Source: CAYYKK01 sp046351395 (lineage in GTDB: Bacteria > Myxococcota_A > Polyangia > Polyangiales > Polyangiaceae). From it: 64,000 bases of DNA. Under the pieces are notes generated by a model, which did not search any database, was not told where the DNA came from, and saw nothing but the letters and a program-made list of their open reading frames with translations. Shown here in pieces: positions 8,482-17,311 of this stretch (positions are counted from its first letter, which is position 1; each line of letters opens with the position of its first letter). The position numbers and the translations under genes are program-made. The DNA is taken from assembly GCA_046351395.1 (NCBI GenBank), contig JAXLYP010000015.1, positions 201,271 through 265,270 on the forward strand, in the 5' to 3' direction.

Positions 8482-9310
8482 TGGCGGTCCCTGCGGCGGC
8501 GTCCCACGCCATCGGAGGATCCGTGAACAACCGTCGTCGGGATCGTCGATGCGTTCCTCGCCGAGCGAGAGCGAATGACGAACCTCGGCGTCGCGACCGT
8601 GTTCGCGAGCGCGCTCAGCCTCGTCGTCGTCCGCTGTGCGACGTCGAGCACCTCGTCCGCGCTCGGCGCCGGGAGCGCCATGAACGCGAGCTCACCCGCC
8701 TCGCCCGCATCGACGTCGTGCTGAGCGTCCACGCCGTCGAGCGCCGGAACGTGCGAGTGCACATTCAGCCGGAGCGCCGAGTCGAACCTCCTGCACGAAC
8801 GTGATCGCGCCCGTGTGCGCGTCTCCACGCTCTTCAGCCCGAAGAGGCGCTTCGCTCGCCATCGGAGAGAGCGCGAGATCTTCTCGGCGAACGCACCGAG
8901 CACCTCCGCACACAAGCTGCGGTCGTAGCCAAGGAGCAGGCGGAGGCCCGACGGAAAGGAGCACACCCATTGGCGGGTCGGCACATGCGGGATGACCTTC
9001 TCGACCAGGTGCGCCGCCATGTCCGCCATCCGTCGGCCGAGGCACGACGGGCAGAAGGCGCCGTTTGGAGCTCCACGCGACGAGGCGCTCGAACCCGCAC
9101 CGGTCGCACGCGATCGCCAGACAGCCGTACTCCAAGATCCCGCACCGCAGGTACGCCTCGAACTCGCGCCCCACGAACGGGGTAGGCCGCCGTGCTCCTC
9201 CGCCTGCTCTTGGAACGACGGCCAGTACGTCGCGACCTTCTGATAGAGGACAGTCTCCTCAGGCTGGTGAAGTCGATAGCCTTCTCCCGCAGGACGAGCG
9301 TCGCTCGCGG
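8480..9310 (-). mobile_element. Dead IS91-like transposase, copy 1
   Basis: Across three frames the minus strand encodes most of an IS91-type transposase in order: a start with Q-P-E-E-T-V-L-Y-Q, then F-V-G-R-E-F-E-A-Y-L-R-C-G, a zinc-finger-like C-D-R-C-G, P-H-V-P-T-R-Q-W-V-C-S-F-P, L-R-W-R-A-K-R-L-F-G-L and the HUH-region equivalent N-V-H-S-H-V. It then decays after A-P-S-A-D-E-V-L-D-V-A. Several frameshifts and the missing C-terminal tyrosine region make it inactive. IS91 elements move by rolling circle. Related pieces lie at 21640 and 44370. Confidence 0.75.
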
Positions 9311-9575
9311 GTCACGACCTTTGAGTCGTTCCTGATCGCGCGGGCCCGCAGCCCCAGCCGGCAACGCGCGCGAGGCGAGGAGGCGCATCGCTGGCGTCCA
9401 TGGGGGCGAGCACGGGCGGGTTTGCCATGTCGCCCTGTCCGGCGTTGTCGGGCGCGCTCCCCAGCATGGCCGGGAAGCGCTGACGTCATGTGTGTGTGTG
9501 TGTCAGGTGGCGCGGGCGTCATCGCGTTGGCGCCCAGACCGGCGGACCGCTGACGCGGCGTCGGGTCCTTCGCGG
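9311..9575. other. Gene-free stretch with a (TG)7 tract
   Basis: I see no supportable gene here. A run of seven TG dinucleotides lies at 9489-9502. Confidence 0.5.
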
Positions 9576-9893
9576 TCAGGCGGCGCGGGGGACGACGGGC
9601 GCGATGACCGGGAGGCCCCGCGACTCGCAGGCTTCGCGGAGCTGCGCGCGCGGCGTCCTGTAGCCGGACACGCCACGCAGCTCGAGCTGGCAGAGCGCCG
9701 CGTCGACCTCCCGAAGAGTCGGGAGCGGCTGGGCGGCTCCGCGATCCGCAACGCGCCGCCGCGCGACGGCGATGCGGTAGGCGCACCCGAGGAGATCGTC
9801 GCTCGCCACGAGGGCGCCGAACGCGTGACGATCCTCGGACAGATGACGCAGCCATTCGTGCGGACGCTCTCGCTCGTCGGTCGTGGTGTTCAT
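9576..9893 (-). CDS. Small hypothetical protein (105 aa)
   Basis: The ATG at 9893 is preceded on the minus strand by a GGAAGGAA ribosome-binding site at good spacing. The protein is soluble, rich in Arg, Glu and Ala, and helical in pattern (H-E-W-L-R-H-L-S-E-D-R-H). No family is recognised. It stands alone between IS91 debris and a 480-bp stretch without a clear gene. Confidence 0.55.
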   Translation of the reverse strand: MNTTTDERERPHEWLRHLSEDRHAFGALVASDDLLGCAYRIAVARRRVADRGAAQPLPTLREVDAALCQLELRGVSGYRTPRAQLREACESRGLPVIAPVVPRAA

Positions 9894-10380
9894 TGGAGGT
9901 TCCTTCCGGCGCGGGGGGGGCGCGCCTCGTAGTGCGGTTGCCGGGAGGCGACGTTGCATCGCGCGGACCAAGTCGGCGGTGCTCCGCGTTGCGCTCGGTG
10001 TTGGATGCGCGGGCGGCGTGGAGCACGAGCGTCGCCGCACGGAGGGAAAATGCAGCCCGTCGTTCGTGGGCCTTGGGGGCACCCAGGCATCCAGTCGCCG
10101 TCACCCTGTGCTCGAGAGCCTCACGAGGCTGACCAACGTACTTTGACCGTAGGCGCGGAGGCCGGGTCGGCCGTGGGAGGGCGTCACCGTAGGTCGACGG
10201 GGGTTCTGGTCGGAGCCGCCGATATCGCTTACACGGCGTGTAGTTCGGCGCGATGAAAGACGCGTTGGTGGGGCGTGCTCCCGAGGAGGATCGCGACGAT
10301 CGGAACGGTCGCGTGGGCCGCGGGGGCGGTGGCGGCGGTGGCGGCGCGTTCAGCCGTGTCGAAGAGTTGATGTTCAGCTC
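9894..10380. other. No clear gene
   Basis: About 490 bp without a reading frame I can defend. A G-rich run near 10320-10345 encodes only polyglycine in one frame. The 5' end of the Cys-rich gene at 10381 may extend into this stretch. Confidence 0.4.
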
Positions 10381-11115
10381 GTGCCACACGGGTCGCACGG
10401 ACTACGATTCGCTCGCCGTGCAGGTGTGCAACGTCCTCCCGCGTCTCCATTCCCTTGCCGACCGCCCGAAGCTTCCCGCCCCAACGACTGCTTGGTGGGC
10501 CAGACGTGCTGCATCGAAGGGATGGACGGCGACTTCAAGACCGCCTGTCGCGACGCGAGCCCCGTCGCCGAAGGCACGGTCGACCCGAGCACGATCGCGC
10601 GGACCGAGTGCTACGACGATCAACGCACGGAATACTGGGCCGTCATGCGATGTGCATCGTCGGCAGATTGTGCTGACGACGAGATCTGCTGCGGCGTCGT
10701 CACGCCGCACTGGGAGTGGACGAGCAACCAATGCGCCTCCATTCGCGGTCGTTCCGGGGTGGCTGCGGGGCTCCTCCCAGGCCCTTGCCCGGGCGATGAA
10801 GCGTGCCTCACGAGCGCGACTTGCAAGACCCCGGGGACAGTGTGCGTCGCGACCGGTCCGACCCAGATGGGCCACTGCAAGCTCCCTTCGGACGGGGGGA
10901 CAGGCGCCTGCAAGTCGGTCGCAGAATGTCTGCCTGGCGAACGGTGCGAGGACTACACTGCTTCCGGACACCCGCTCTGCACCGGAGGCCTGGAGCCCCA
11001 CCCGAACTGCAGGGTCGACGACGACTGCACGAAGTACTGCCTCGTACCGTCGAAATGCGCGAGCGACGCTGCCTATCCAGATCTCGGTGAGTGCCAGTGC
11101 CCACACCGGCCGTAG
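10381..11115 (+). CDS. Secreted-type cysteine-rich protein
   Basis: Roughly 25 cysteines are spread over 244 residues in patterns such as C-L-V-G-Q-T-C-C, S-S-A-D-C-A-D-D-E-I-C-C and C-R-V-D-D-D-C. These are typical of disulphide-rich exported proteins common in myxobacteria. The first ~35 residues from the GTG at 10381 do not form a signal peptide, so the true 5' end is probably shifted or lost. No domain family can be named. Confidence 0.6.
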   Translation: MPHGSHGLRFARRAGVQRPPASPFPCRPPEASRPNDCLVGQTCCIEGMDGDFKTACRDASPVAEGTVDPSTIARTECYDDQRTEYWAVMRCASSADCADDEICCGVVTPHWEWTSNQCASIRGRSGVAAGLLPGPCPGDEACLTSATCKTPGTVCVATGPTQMGHCKLPSDGGTGACKSVAECLPGERCEDYTASGHPLCTGGLEPHPNCRVDDDCTKYCLVPSKCASDAAYPDLGECQCPHRP

Positions 11116-11233
11116 CTCTTCCTCGCCCCGCTCGGCGCATCCTGGCAAGAACGCGCCTTCCTTGCGCGCTGACGAACCGGTTTAGCGGCGGATTGACACC
11201 GGGCGCCCTGTACGCGGCGAAAGACTCGCCGCG

Positions 11234-11485
11234 ATGATCGACGCACGACCGGCGAAGCTCGCGACCGTCCTCGATGCCCCGAACGCACAGAGCTGGCAGG
11301 ACCTGACCGCGCTCCTCCTTGCCTGGGAGGTTCAACCCGGGTTCGACGCCGCGCTGGTGACGGCGAGCGAGCGCCTCGACGGGTGGCCGGATCGCCTGCG
11401 AACGGCGGAGGGGGCGCGCGGGAGCGCGGTGCGCTCGCTCGCGCGGAGCTGCGACGACGCACAGACCACCGACATGGGCGAGTAG
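11234..11485 (+). CDS. Small hypothetical protein (83 aa)
   Basis: The ATG at 11234 starts a helical protein with two tryptophans in amphipathic helices (Q-S-W-Q-D-L-T-A-L-L-L-A-W and R-L-D-G-W-P-D-R-L-R). It ends D-M-G-E-stop, and the last codons and stop are the first bases of repeat copy B. Function unknown. The arrangement mirrors the CDS at 3276-3488 although the proteins are unrelated. Confidence 0.55.
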   Translation: MIDARPAKLATVLDAPNAQSWQDLTALLLAWEVQPGFDAALVTASERLDGWPDRLRTAEGARGSAVRSLARSCDDAQTTDMGE

Positions 11486-11592
11486 GACTTGCGAACTGTG
11501 CTCTTGCGTTCCGCGCCGGTGGCCACCGGGCGAGGGGCCGGCTTGGGGAGCCCGAACGCCGGCGGCGTGCCGATGAACCTGACCCTCGAGCG
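11476..11592 (-). repeat. 116-bp dispersed repeat, copy B
   Basis: This is the inverted counterpart of 3170-3285, about 93% identical. It begins in the C-terminal codons of the CDS 11234-11485 and extends 3' of its stop. Both copies share the stop codon context gcgagtagg and an internal ATGAACC. Confidence 0.8.
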
Positions 11593-11803
11593 CCAGCTGA
11601 AGCTCCACGAGCGCAATGAAGACGGCCGCGAGGTCGAGCAAGGACGGATCGGTGCCTGCGGCCTCGTGTCCGGAGAGGCGCGCGTTCACGGGTCAGGCGT
11701 CGAAGCGGAGCTTCAGCTGCCCGGCGTCGACTGGGCCTACGAGAACTCGGATATGGTGCTTCAGGACGGAGGCTACCGGTGGCTGCCCGCCGTGGGGTTC
11801 TGA
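11573..11803 (+). CDS. Short coding-like fragment
   Basis: An ATG inside repeat copy B opens 76 codons with good third-position bias, ending V-D-W-A-Y-E-N-S-D-M-V-L-Q and A-V-G-F-stop. It reads like the 3' end of an unrelated gene joined to the repeat. No family recognised. Confidence 0.25.
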   Translation: MNLTLERQLKLHERNEDGREVEQGRIGACGLVSGEARVHGSGVEAELQLPGVDWAYENSDMVLQDGGYRWLPAVGF

Positions 11804-11901
11804 CCGCCACATTTCCACGCCGGGGAGCCAAGGAACCAACGTGTACAAAGCGCTGCGAGGGTGGTGCGCGCGGCGGCGCAGACACTATCTTCGCTGGCGT
11901 C

Positions 11902-13446
11902 ATGGCTGGAACTGCAGATCTCTCTTCGGGCGCCGTCTTCGCGAACGACTTTCGTGTCGTGCGTCAGCTCTCTTCCGGAGGGATGGGATGGGTGTACGTC
12001 GTCGAGCAGCTCTCGACCTCGAAGCAGCGCGCGCTCAAGCTGATGCGCCCCGAGATCATGACGAGCGCCGAGCAGCGTCGGCGGTTCGAGCTCGAGGCGA
12101 AGGTCGGCGCGCGCATCCAGAGCGACCACGTCGTGGAGGTGATCGGCGCGGGCGTCGAGGAGGCGACGAACACGCCGTGGCTCGCGATGGAGCTGCTCTC
12201 CGGGCAGGAGCTCGCGGCGTACGCGGCGGAGAACGGCCCGCTCTCGCCGGCCACGGTGGGCGGCCTCTTCGAGCAGATCTGCCACGCCGTCGGCGCGGCC
12301 CACGAGATGCAAATCGTGCATCGTGACCTGAAGCCGGAGAACATCTTCCTCGCGACGTCGCGGCGGACGGGCGCGTCGTTCGTCGTGAAGATCCTCGACT
12401 TCGGGATCGCGAAGACGCTCGCGGACGCGAGGACGAAGACGACGGCCGCCGTCGGGACGCCGCTCTGGATGGCGCCGGAGCAGACACAGCCTGGCGCGCC
12501 GATTCAGCCAGCGTCGGACGTCTGGGCGCTCGGGCTCATCGCGTTCCGGCTCCTCGCAGGGAAGATCTTCTGGCGGTCGGCGCAGTTCGACGACGCGTCG
12601 CCGATGATGATCCTGCGCGAGGTCGTGATGGATCCGATCCCGAGCGCATCGGCGCGCGCCGCGGAGCTCGGCGGCGCAGCGCTGCCCGTCGGGTTCGACG
12701 ACTGGTTCGCGCGGTGCACGGACCGCGATCCTACGAAGCGGTTCACGAACGCGCGCGAGCTCTACGAGGCGATGCCCGCCGCCATGCGCGCGTCGTCGCT
12801 CGAGCACGCGCCGACGTTGAACGTCACGTCGTCGATGGCGCCGGCGTCGAGCTCGCGGGATGGCGCGGCGCAGCCGTCGGGCCCGTCGATCACCGCGCCG
12901 ACGCCACAGCCCCGGAGCCGCACGGAGGTCGCGGGGACAGAGATGGTCGCGCCGCTGGTCGCCTCCCTGCCGCAGACCGGCAGTCCGGCCGTGATCCCGG
13001 CGAGTCCGATGCCCGCGCGTGGCGGGCCGTCGATGACGTTCCTCGCCGCAGGCGGAGCGGCGGTCGTGATCGCCGGGATTGTCGGTTACCTCGCGTTCTC
13101 GGGGTCACAGAGTGGCAAGGGGGACGCGCGGGTGGAGTCCGCCAATGCGGAGGTCGTCACGTCGGTGCGTCCCATCGCCACCACCGCCGACGCGCGACCG
13201 TCGAGCGCGCCCGTGACGGCGCCCAAGGCGGGGGCGGTGCCGTCCGCTTCGGCGGTCGCCGAAGCGCCGTCGGCGCAACCCATTGCCAAAGTGTCCGCGA
13301 AGCCCACAGCGACCGTCGAGGCGCCCATCCCGCCCAAGACGGTGACCCCGCCGCCGCCCAAGCCGCCGCCGACGACGCCCAAACCGCCGACGACGACGCC
13401 CAAGCCGCCGATGCCGCCCCCATTCTCCGACACGTATCCGATTTGA
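11902..13446 (+). CDS. Membrane-anchored Ser/Thr protein kinase
   Basis: The ATG at 11902 gives a start of about 14 residues before the kinase fold. The domain covers about residues 17-285: glycine loop L-S-S-G-G-M-G-W-V-Y, catalytic Lys in A-L-K-L-M (K46), H-R-D-L-K-P-E-N (140-147) and D-F-G (166-168), so all key residues are present. An Ala/Pro-rich linker leads to one transmembrane helix (about 378-396) and an outer tail of Ala, Pro and Thr ending in K-P-P and T-T-P-K repeats. This is the standard Hanks-type receptor kinase layout. The tail has no recognisable ligand-binding fold. Confidence 0.92.
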   Translation: MAGTADLSSGAVFANDFRVVRQLSSGGMGWVYVVEQLSTSKQRALKLMRPEIMTSAEQRRRFELEAKVGARIQSDHVVEVIGAGVEEATNTPWLAMELLSGQELAAYAAENGPLSPATVGGLFEQICHAVGAAHEMQIVHRDLKPENIFLATSRRTGASFVVKILDFGIAKTLADARTKTTAAVGTPLWMAPEQTQPGAPIQPASDVWALGLIAFRLLAGKIFWRSAQFDDASPMMILREVVMDPIPSASARAAELGGAALPVGFDDWFARCTDRDPTKRFTNARELYEAMPAAMRASSLEHAPTLNVTSSMAPASSSRDGAAQPSGPSITAPTPQPRSRTEVAGTEMVAPLVASLPQTGSPAVIPASPMPARGGPSMTFLAAGGAAVVIAGIVGYLAFSGSQSGKGDARVESANAEVVTSVRPIATTADARPSSAPVTAPKAGAVPSASAVAEAPSAQPIAKVSAKPTATVEAPIPPKTVTPPPPKPPPTTPKPPTTTPKPPMPPPFSDTYPI

Positions 13447-13563
13447 TCGGAGGGATCAGCGTTCCAAGCTGACCGCAGACGACGGGCGCACCCTCAGGAC
13501 GGGAGCACGCTCTCGTTCCACGAGAGGAAGACCCAGCCGCCCGTCGGCTCCCTTGGCACGGCA

Positions 13564-13628
13564 CGAGGAATTCCGCGGACGGAGCCGCGGTTGAATCGAG
13601 CCCCTTCGGCGCGCTCGGGAATTCCTCG
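13564..13628. repeat. Inverted repeat, 11-bp perfect arms
   Basis: CGAGGAATTCC (13564-13574) is repeated in inverse orientation at 13618-13628, with a 43-bp spacer; flanking bases extend the arms imperfectly. No T tract follows, so a simple terminator is unlikely. It lies 3' of the kinase in otherwise empty DNA. Confidence 0.6.
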
Positions 13629-13729
13629 CGCCGAGCCAACGGCGCGACGACATTCGGAGGTTCTGTCTACGACGCCCCGAAGGCGCGGGCGTGGAACGCC
13701 GCGCCAGGCGCGCCCGCCGACTGGCGGCG

Positions 13730-13876
13730 TCATGTCGCCTCCTGTATTCGGGCGATGCGCAGCAGATTGTAGGCGGTGGCCGGGAGGTACTCAGCGAGCT
13801 GCGTTCTGACGAGCCCTTGTACCGAGTGCGGCGGAAGTCTTCGACTGTCTTCAGCCATCCGAAGATAGAACTTCGG
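13730..13876 (-). pseudogene. Possible DDE-transposase C-terminal remnant
   Basis: The minus strand ends with Q-L-A-E-Y-L-P-A-T-A-Y-N-L-L-R-I-A-R and a stop. The pattern A-Y-N-L-L/V-R near the C-terminus is common in IS5/IS1182-type transposases. Upstream similarity is lost after about 45 codons. Identification is tentative. Confidence 0.3.
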
Positions 13877-13895
13877 CGTCGGGAAGGACGCTCCG

Positions 13896-14032
13896 GTCGA
13901 CGAGGAGCAGGCCGTGGCGCGCGCCGAGGAGCTTGTGAAGCAGATGGGGAGCCTCCAAGGCGTCGTCATGAAGATCGGGCGGATGGCGAGCCACCTTGGT
14001 CGGCAGGCACTCTTGTGGCGGGAATAGACCCG
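13896..14032 (+). pseudogene. Possible ABC1/UbiB-type kinase N-terminal fragment
   Basis: About 44 codons with strong third-position bias read A-R-A-E-E-L-V-K-Q-M-G-S-L-Q-G and V-V-M-K-I-G-R-M-A-S. This resembles the K-x-G-Q-M-x-S segment that starts ABC1/UbiB atypical kinases. A stop follows at once and nothing else of the domain is present. Confidence 0.3.
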
Positions 14033-14284
14033 TCCGACGCTCCGGCACCGGGGCCACGGGCTCAGCAAGCGCGGCGCCACCGAGGAGAGGGCCGAAGTGT
14101 CCGCGCAATCGGCCTGCGGATAGCAATCGTTGCTCAGCGCGGTGCGACGCGTTGCCCAGTCAAGGGGCTTTGCGAGCCTGCGCGACCGACGCGTCGAGCT
14201 GGGCCCGACGTGGCTTCATCATCGCTCGCCACCCGGCGTTCGGCGACGCACCTCTCGCACCGCACTTCTCGAGCTCTGCCCGCC

Positions 14285-15271
14285 GTGTACGATGCGGGTC
14301 TGATCCCCCTCACCCTCCCCAGCTCTCGCTCCCCGCTGTGGCTCTCGATCGTGCTCGCGGTCTGCGTCGCGACCGTGAGCTGCCACGACACGGACGCGAC
14401 CGGCGGCGGCGCGACCGGAGGCAGTGGCACCGGTGGCAGCGGCGCGGGGGCGAGCGGCACGGGCCCGAGCGGCTCGTCGAGCGGAGGCAACACGAGCACG
14501 TCCACGTCTTCTACCGGCGGAGGCGGCAGCAGCCCAGGCTGCGGCAACGCCAGCGCAACCCCGGGCGAGAGCGTGCGCCAGACCGAGATCGCCGGCGTGC
14601 AGCGGCGCTTCATCGTGGATGCGCCCGCGACGATCGACCCGCAGGCGCCGCTCTCGCTGGTGTTCGTGTTCCACGGCAACGGCGGCACCGGCGAGTCCTC
14701 GCAAGGGATGGGGCTACAAAATGTCGCCGGCGCGCAGGACCAGGCGGTCTTCGTCTTCCCCGACGGGCTGCCCTTCATGAACTTCGGCGTGGGCTGGAAC
14801 GGCGCCTGCGACGGCTACGACGTGGAGTTCTTCGACACCCTGATCGCGACGCTCTCGAGCGAGTATTGCATCGATGCCTCGCGCATCTTCGCGGCCGGCT
14901 TCTCGTGGGGCGGCGACATGTGCGAGAGCCTGGCTTGCTGCCGCGGCGACGTCGTCCGCGCCATCGCGCCCGCCTCGGGCCCCGAGCTCTACCCACCTGG
15001 CATGGTCTGTCCGGGCACGGTGCGCCCTTCGTTTCGGATGACCTACGCCGACAACGACGCGTACCCCGCTTCGATGTTCGCCGAGCGCATCGACTGGTTT
15101 CGTCAGCAGCAAGGCTGCGCCGATTCGTCCAGCCCGGTCGATCCCGCGCCGTGCGTCGCCTGGGAGGGCTGCAGCCGGCCCGTGGTCGCGTGCGAGTACC
15201 CCGGGCTCGGCCATGCTTGGCCGCAGGGCTGGGCGGAGGACACCTGGCTGTTTTTCAGCCAAGCGCCGTGA
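14285..15271 (+). CDS. Secreted PHB-depolymerase/feruloyl-esterase-like lipoprotein
   Basis: From the GTG at 14285 a hydrophobic signal ends V-A-T-V-S-C, a lipobox. A Gly/Ser/Thr-rich linker of ~50 residues precedes an alpha/beta-hydrolase of the LpqC/PHB-depolymerase type. Visible elements are the oxyanion region F-H-G-N-G-G-T-G, nucleophile G-F-S-W-G-G, a probable acid in Y-A-D-N-D-A and the catalytic His in G-L-G-H-A-W-P. All triad positions are present, so an active cell-surface esterase on polymeric or aromatic esters is likely. The exact substrate is not predictable. Confidence 0.85.
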   Translation: MYDAGLIPLTLPSSRSPLWLSIVLAVCVATVSCHDTDATGGGATGGSGTGGSGAGASGTGPSGSSSGGNTSTSTSSTGGGGSSPGCGNASATPGESVRQTEIAGVQRRFIVDAPATIDPQAPLSLVFVFHGNGGTGESSQGMGLQNVAGAQDQAVFVFPDGLPFMNFGVGWNGACDGYDVEFFDTLIATLSSEYCIDASRIFAAGFSWGGDMCESLACCRGDVVRAIAPASGPELYPPGMVCPGTVRPSFRMTYADNDAYPASMFAERIDWFRQQQGCADSSSPVDPAPCVAWEGCSRPVVACEYPGLGHAWPQGWAEDTWLFFSQAP

Positions 15272-15299
15272 GGTCGAGGAGGTTGGCATTGGGGCGTCG

Positions 15300-15534
15300 A
15301 TGAACCGGGGCTCGCGCTCGAGCGTTGGCCCTGTGAATCGCGTCCGGCCCCCAACGAGGCCACGCAGCGCCGACGTCACGATGGCGGGTACCGGTGGAGC
15401 CAGCTCGGGTGGCATCGTCGGCGCATCCGCGATCCTCGGTCCGACGATCGTGTGCACGCGACGGTCGTCCCCTGAGCCATCGCCCACGTGAGCTTCTCGA
15501 CGTCGGCGGCCCAGACAATGAAGCCGTAAGTCAT
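15300..15534 (-). pseudogene. N-terminal fragment of a small hypothetical gene
   Basis: The ATG at 15534 starts M-T-Y-G-F-I-V-W-A-A-D-V-E-K-L. About 25 codons later the sense frame shifts by one base and continues G-D-D-R-R-V-H-T-I-V-G, then A-L-R-G-L-V-G-G before fading. Proteins starting M-S/T-Y-G-F/L with a following V-x-L are a common uncharacterised family, so this is probably a truncated member. Confidence 0.35.
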
Positions 15535-15551
15535 CGCGGCTCGGACATTGG

Positions 15552-16721
15552 CTACTCGTCGGGCTTCAGCTGCACGAGAGTGATGGGAATCCCGAACGTG
15601 TAGCCCTTCACCGCGTCGAGCGCCCGCTGTCGCTCCGCGAACGGCATGTCGCACATGTCCTTCGGCTGCGCGTTGTACGGCGGATCGGGGAAGGCCTCGG
15701 TGAGCGCGAGGACGTCGCCGACCGTGACGCCGGCAGGCGGCGTCGCGTCGCAGGCGGAGATCCCTGCCCAGTCCCCGAGGGTATATTTCAGACCGTTCTC
15801 GCACTCGTAGCCGTGCGCCTGAAAGTTGTGGTGCGCGTCGAGCTGTTGGAGGCAGAGCTCTCGCCGCGCGCCGAGGTCCAGATCCGCAAGAGGGGTCGAG
15901 GCCGGCCAGGTGCGCGGTGGGTGCGTCGCGGTGTACTGGATCTGGGCCGCGGTGCGCGCGGCGTTCACGACGTCAGGGTCGTACGAATCGAGGTCGAGCG
16001 AGCCGTCGCAGAGCGGCAGCTTGGCGGCCCTGCACGCGTCCAGGAAGAGCTGCATGGTCGACGCGCTGGGCCTGTGGATCGAGCGCACCAACGGCGACAC
16101 CATGAGCTTGCCCGGCTTGAAGGAGACGGCGATCTGGCCGACCGGTCGATCTTTGTCGTCGTAGAACACGAAGGCGTGCGCGTAGTGGTACTCGCGCGTC
16201 GTGGGCGGCCCGGGCGGAGACTGATCTTCGTCGGCGGCGGGGGCGCTCGCGACGGCGACGATGCGGGCCGCGAGCTCGGGATCGACTTCGCCGCCGGGGA
16301 CCTTGACCGAGGGGCAGAGGGAACCATCCTTCGCGAGGGCGGACGCCGCGCAACCTTCGACGCTCGAGTCGAGACGCAGATCCCACTTCGCCTGACGAAA
16401 GACGAACCCTCGCACGCGCACGAACGGCTTGCCGGGAAACGGAGCCTTTGCTTGCTCGGGCAGGGGCGTCCACGGCTTCGGCGGTGGGTTCGGGGAGACG
16501 TACGCCAACGTGTGGACGTCGGAGGCCTCCGCGACCTCACCCATCCACGCGAGGAGCGGCGGGGGAATCTCGCGCGGTGCAGGCGTGGACGCGGACGCGA
16601 GCGGTGACGAGACCGCCGCGTATGGATCCACGGTCGCTGGCGTGGGTGTGGTCGGAGTCGCGCTGCATCCGAGCGACAAGATGCACACGACGCCGAGACG
16701 CGATCCCCTTGCCGAGCTCAT
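15552..16721 (-). CDS. Hypothetical lipoprotein (389 aa)
   Basis: The ATG at 16721 gives a short signal ending I-L-S-L-G-C, a clear lipobox, followed by a Thr/Pro/Ala linker. The mature protein is globular with five further cysteines in its second half (for example C-R-A-A-K-L-P-L-C and E-L-C-L-Q-Q-L) and ends in I-T-L-V-Q-L-K-P-D-E. No family is recognised. It is followed upstream on the same strand by another small lipoprotein gene, 95 bp apart. Confidence 0.8.
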   Translation of the reverse strand: MSSARGSRLGVVCILSLGCSATPTTPTPATVDPYAAVSSPLASASTPAPREIPPPLLAWMGEVAEASDVHTLAYVSPNPPPKPWTPLPEQAKAPFPGKPFVRVRGFVFRQAKWDLRLDSSVEGCAASALAKDGSLCPSVKVPGGEVDPELAARIVAVASAPAADEDQSPPGPPTTREYHYAHAFVFYDDKDRPVGQIAVSFKPGKLMVSPLVRSIHRPSASTMQLFLDACRAAKLPLCDGSLDLDSYDPDVVNAARTAAQIQYTATHPPRTWPASTPLADLDLGARRELCLQQLDAHHNFQAHGYECENGLKYTLGDWAGISACDATPPAGVTVGDVLALTEAFPDPPYNAQPKDMCDMPFAERQRALDAVKGYTFGIPITLVQLKPDE

Positions 16722-16816
16722 GGCGAGGGAGCCTACCCGATCTGCCGCGGCGGTCACGGGCGGCCCTTTCTGGCGCTCTCCCAGACGCAGGAGCGAGATG
16801 AGGAGCGAGAGCGAAC

Positions 16817-17062
16817 CTAGCTGGGCACACGCATGCACGTGCCGTCGCCCATACCGGGGGACGTCCAGCACTTGAACGTCGCGGTCTTCTCGCAGCCGGT
16901 TGCCTTCCACGTGGTCGCGTCTACTTGTTGGACCGTGACGGCGGGGCATTCCATGTCCGAGGCCGCGCGGTTCTGCGCGACTTTCGGCGATACGACGTTC
17001 GAGGTCATGCCTCCGCAGGCGGTAACGAGCAGGCAGCCAATGAGCGCGATGAGCTTCTTCAT
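16817..17062 (-). CDS. Small lipoprotein (81 aa)
   Basis: The ATG at 17062 has a GAAGGAG ribosome-binding site. The signal M-K-K-L-I-A-L-I-G-C ends in the lipobox L-V-T-A-C. The mature 60 residues contain four more Cys (M-E-C-P, T-G-C-E, F-K-C-W, T-C-M-R), probably two disulphides. The pattern is frequent among small myxobacterial lipoproteins of unknown role. Confidence 0.85.
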   Translation of the reverse strand: MKKLIALIGCLLVTACGGMTSNVVSPKVAQNRAASDMECPAVTVQQVDATTWKATGCEKTATFKCWTSPGMGDGTCMRVPS

Positions 17063-17209
17063 GAGCGCTCCTTCTAGTGCCGACCGATGGCGCGCACGCG
17101 CCAACCGACGTCAGACTCGCGCCACGTAGAGGAGAGCGGCTTCACGCAGGGCCATGGTTGTGTCCGCGGCCCCAATCGAAGTCTCCGCGCGAGTCGTGGG
17201 TGGAGGAGC

Positions 17210-17311
17210 TCACGCGCTGAGCGCCAGCCGATCGCGGCGCCCGGCGCGCGCGAGGCGCCGCGCAGCGCCCAGCCCGGCGATCCAGGCCCCCACCACGAGG
17301 ATCCGCCTCAT
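17210..17311 (-). pseudogene. N-terminal stub of an FAD/NAD-dependent oxidoreductase
   Basis: An ATG at 17311 behind a strong GGAGGGAGG ribosome-binding site starts M-R-R-I-L-V-V-G-A-W-I-A-G-L-G-A-A-R-R-L. This is the beta-alpha-beta dinucleotide-binding start of flavin oxidoreductases, with G-x-W-x-x-G in place of the usual G-x-G-x-x-G. The frame stops after 33 codons. It is either the stub of a deleted gene or a mini-ORF derived from one. Confidence 0.45.

Noticed and set aside
9489..9502. (TG)7 tract as a phase-variation switch
   Set aside because: No intact gene or promoter lies over it, so slippage would have no visible target.
11191..11233. TTGACA at 11193 as a sigma-70 type promoter for the 83-aa gene
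   Set aside because: No matching -10 hexamer at 16-18 bp spacing could be found.
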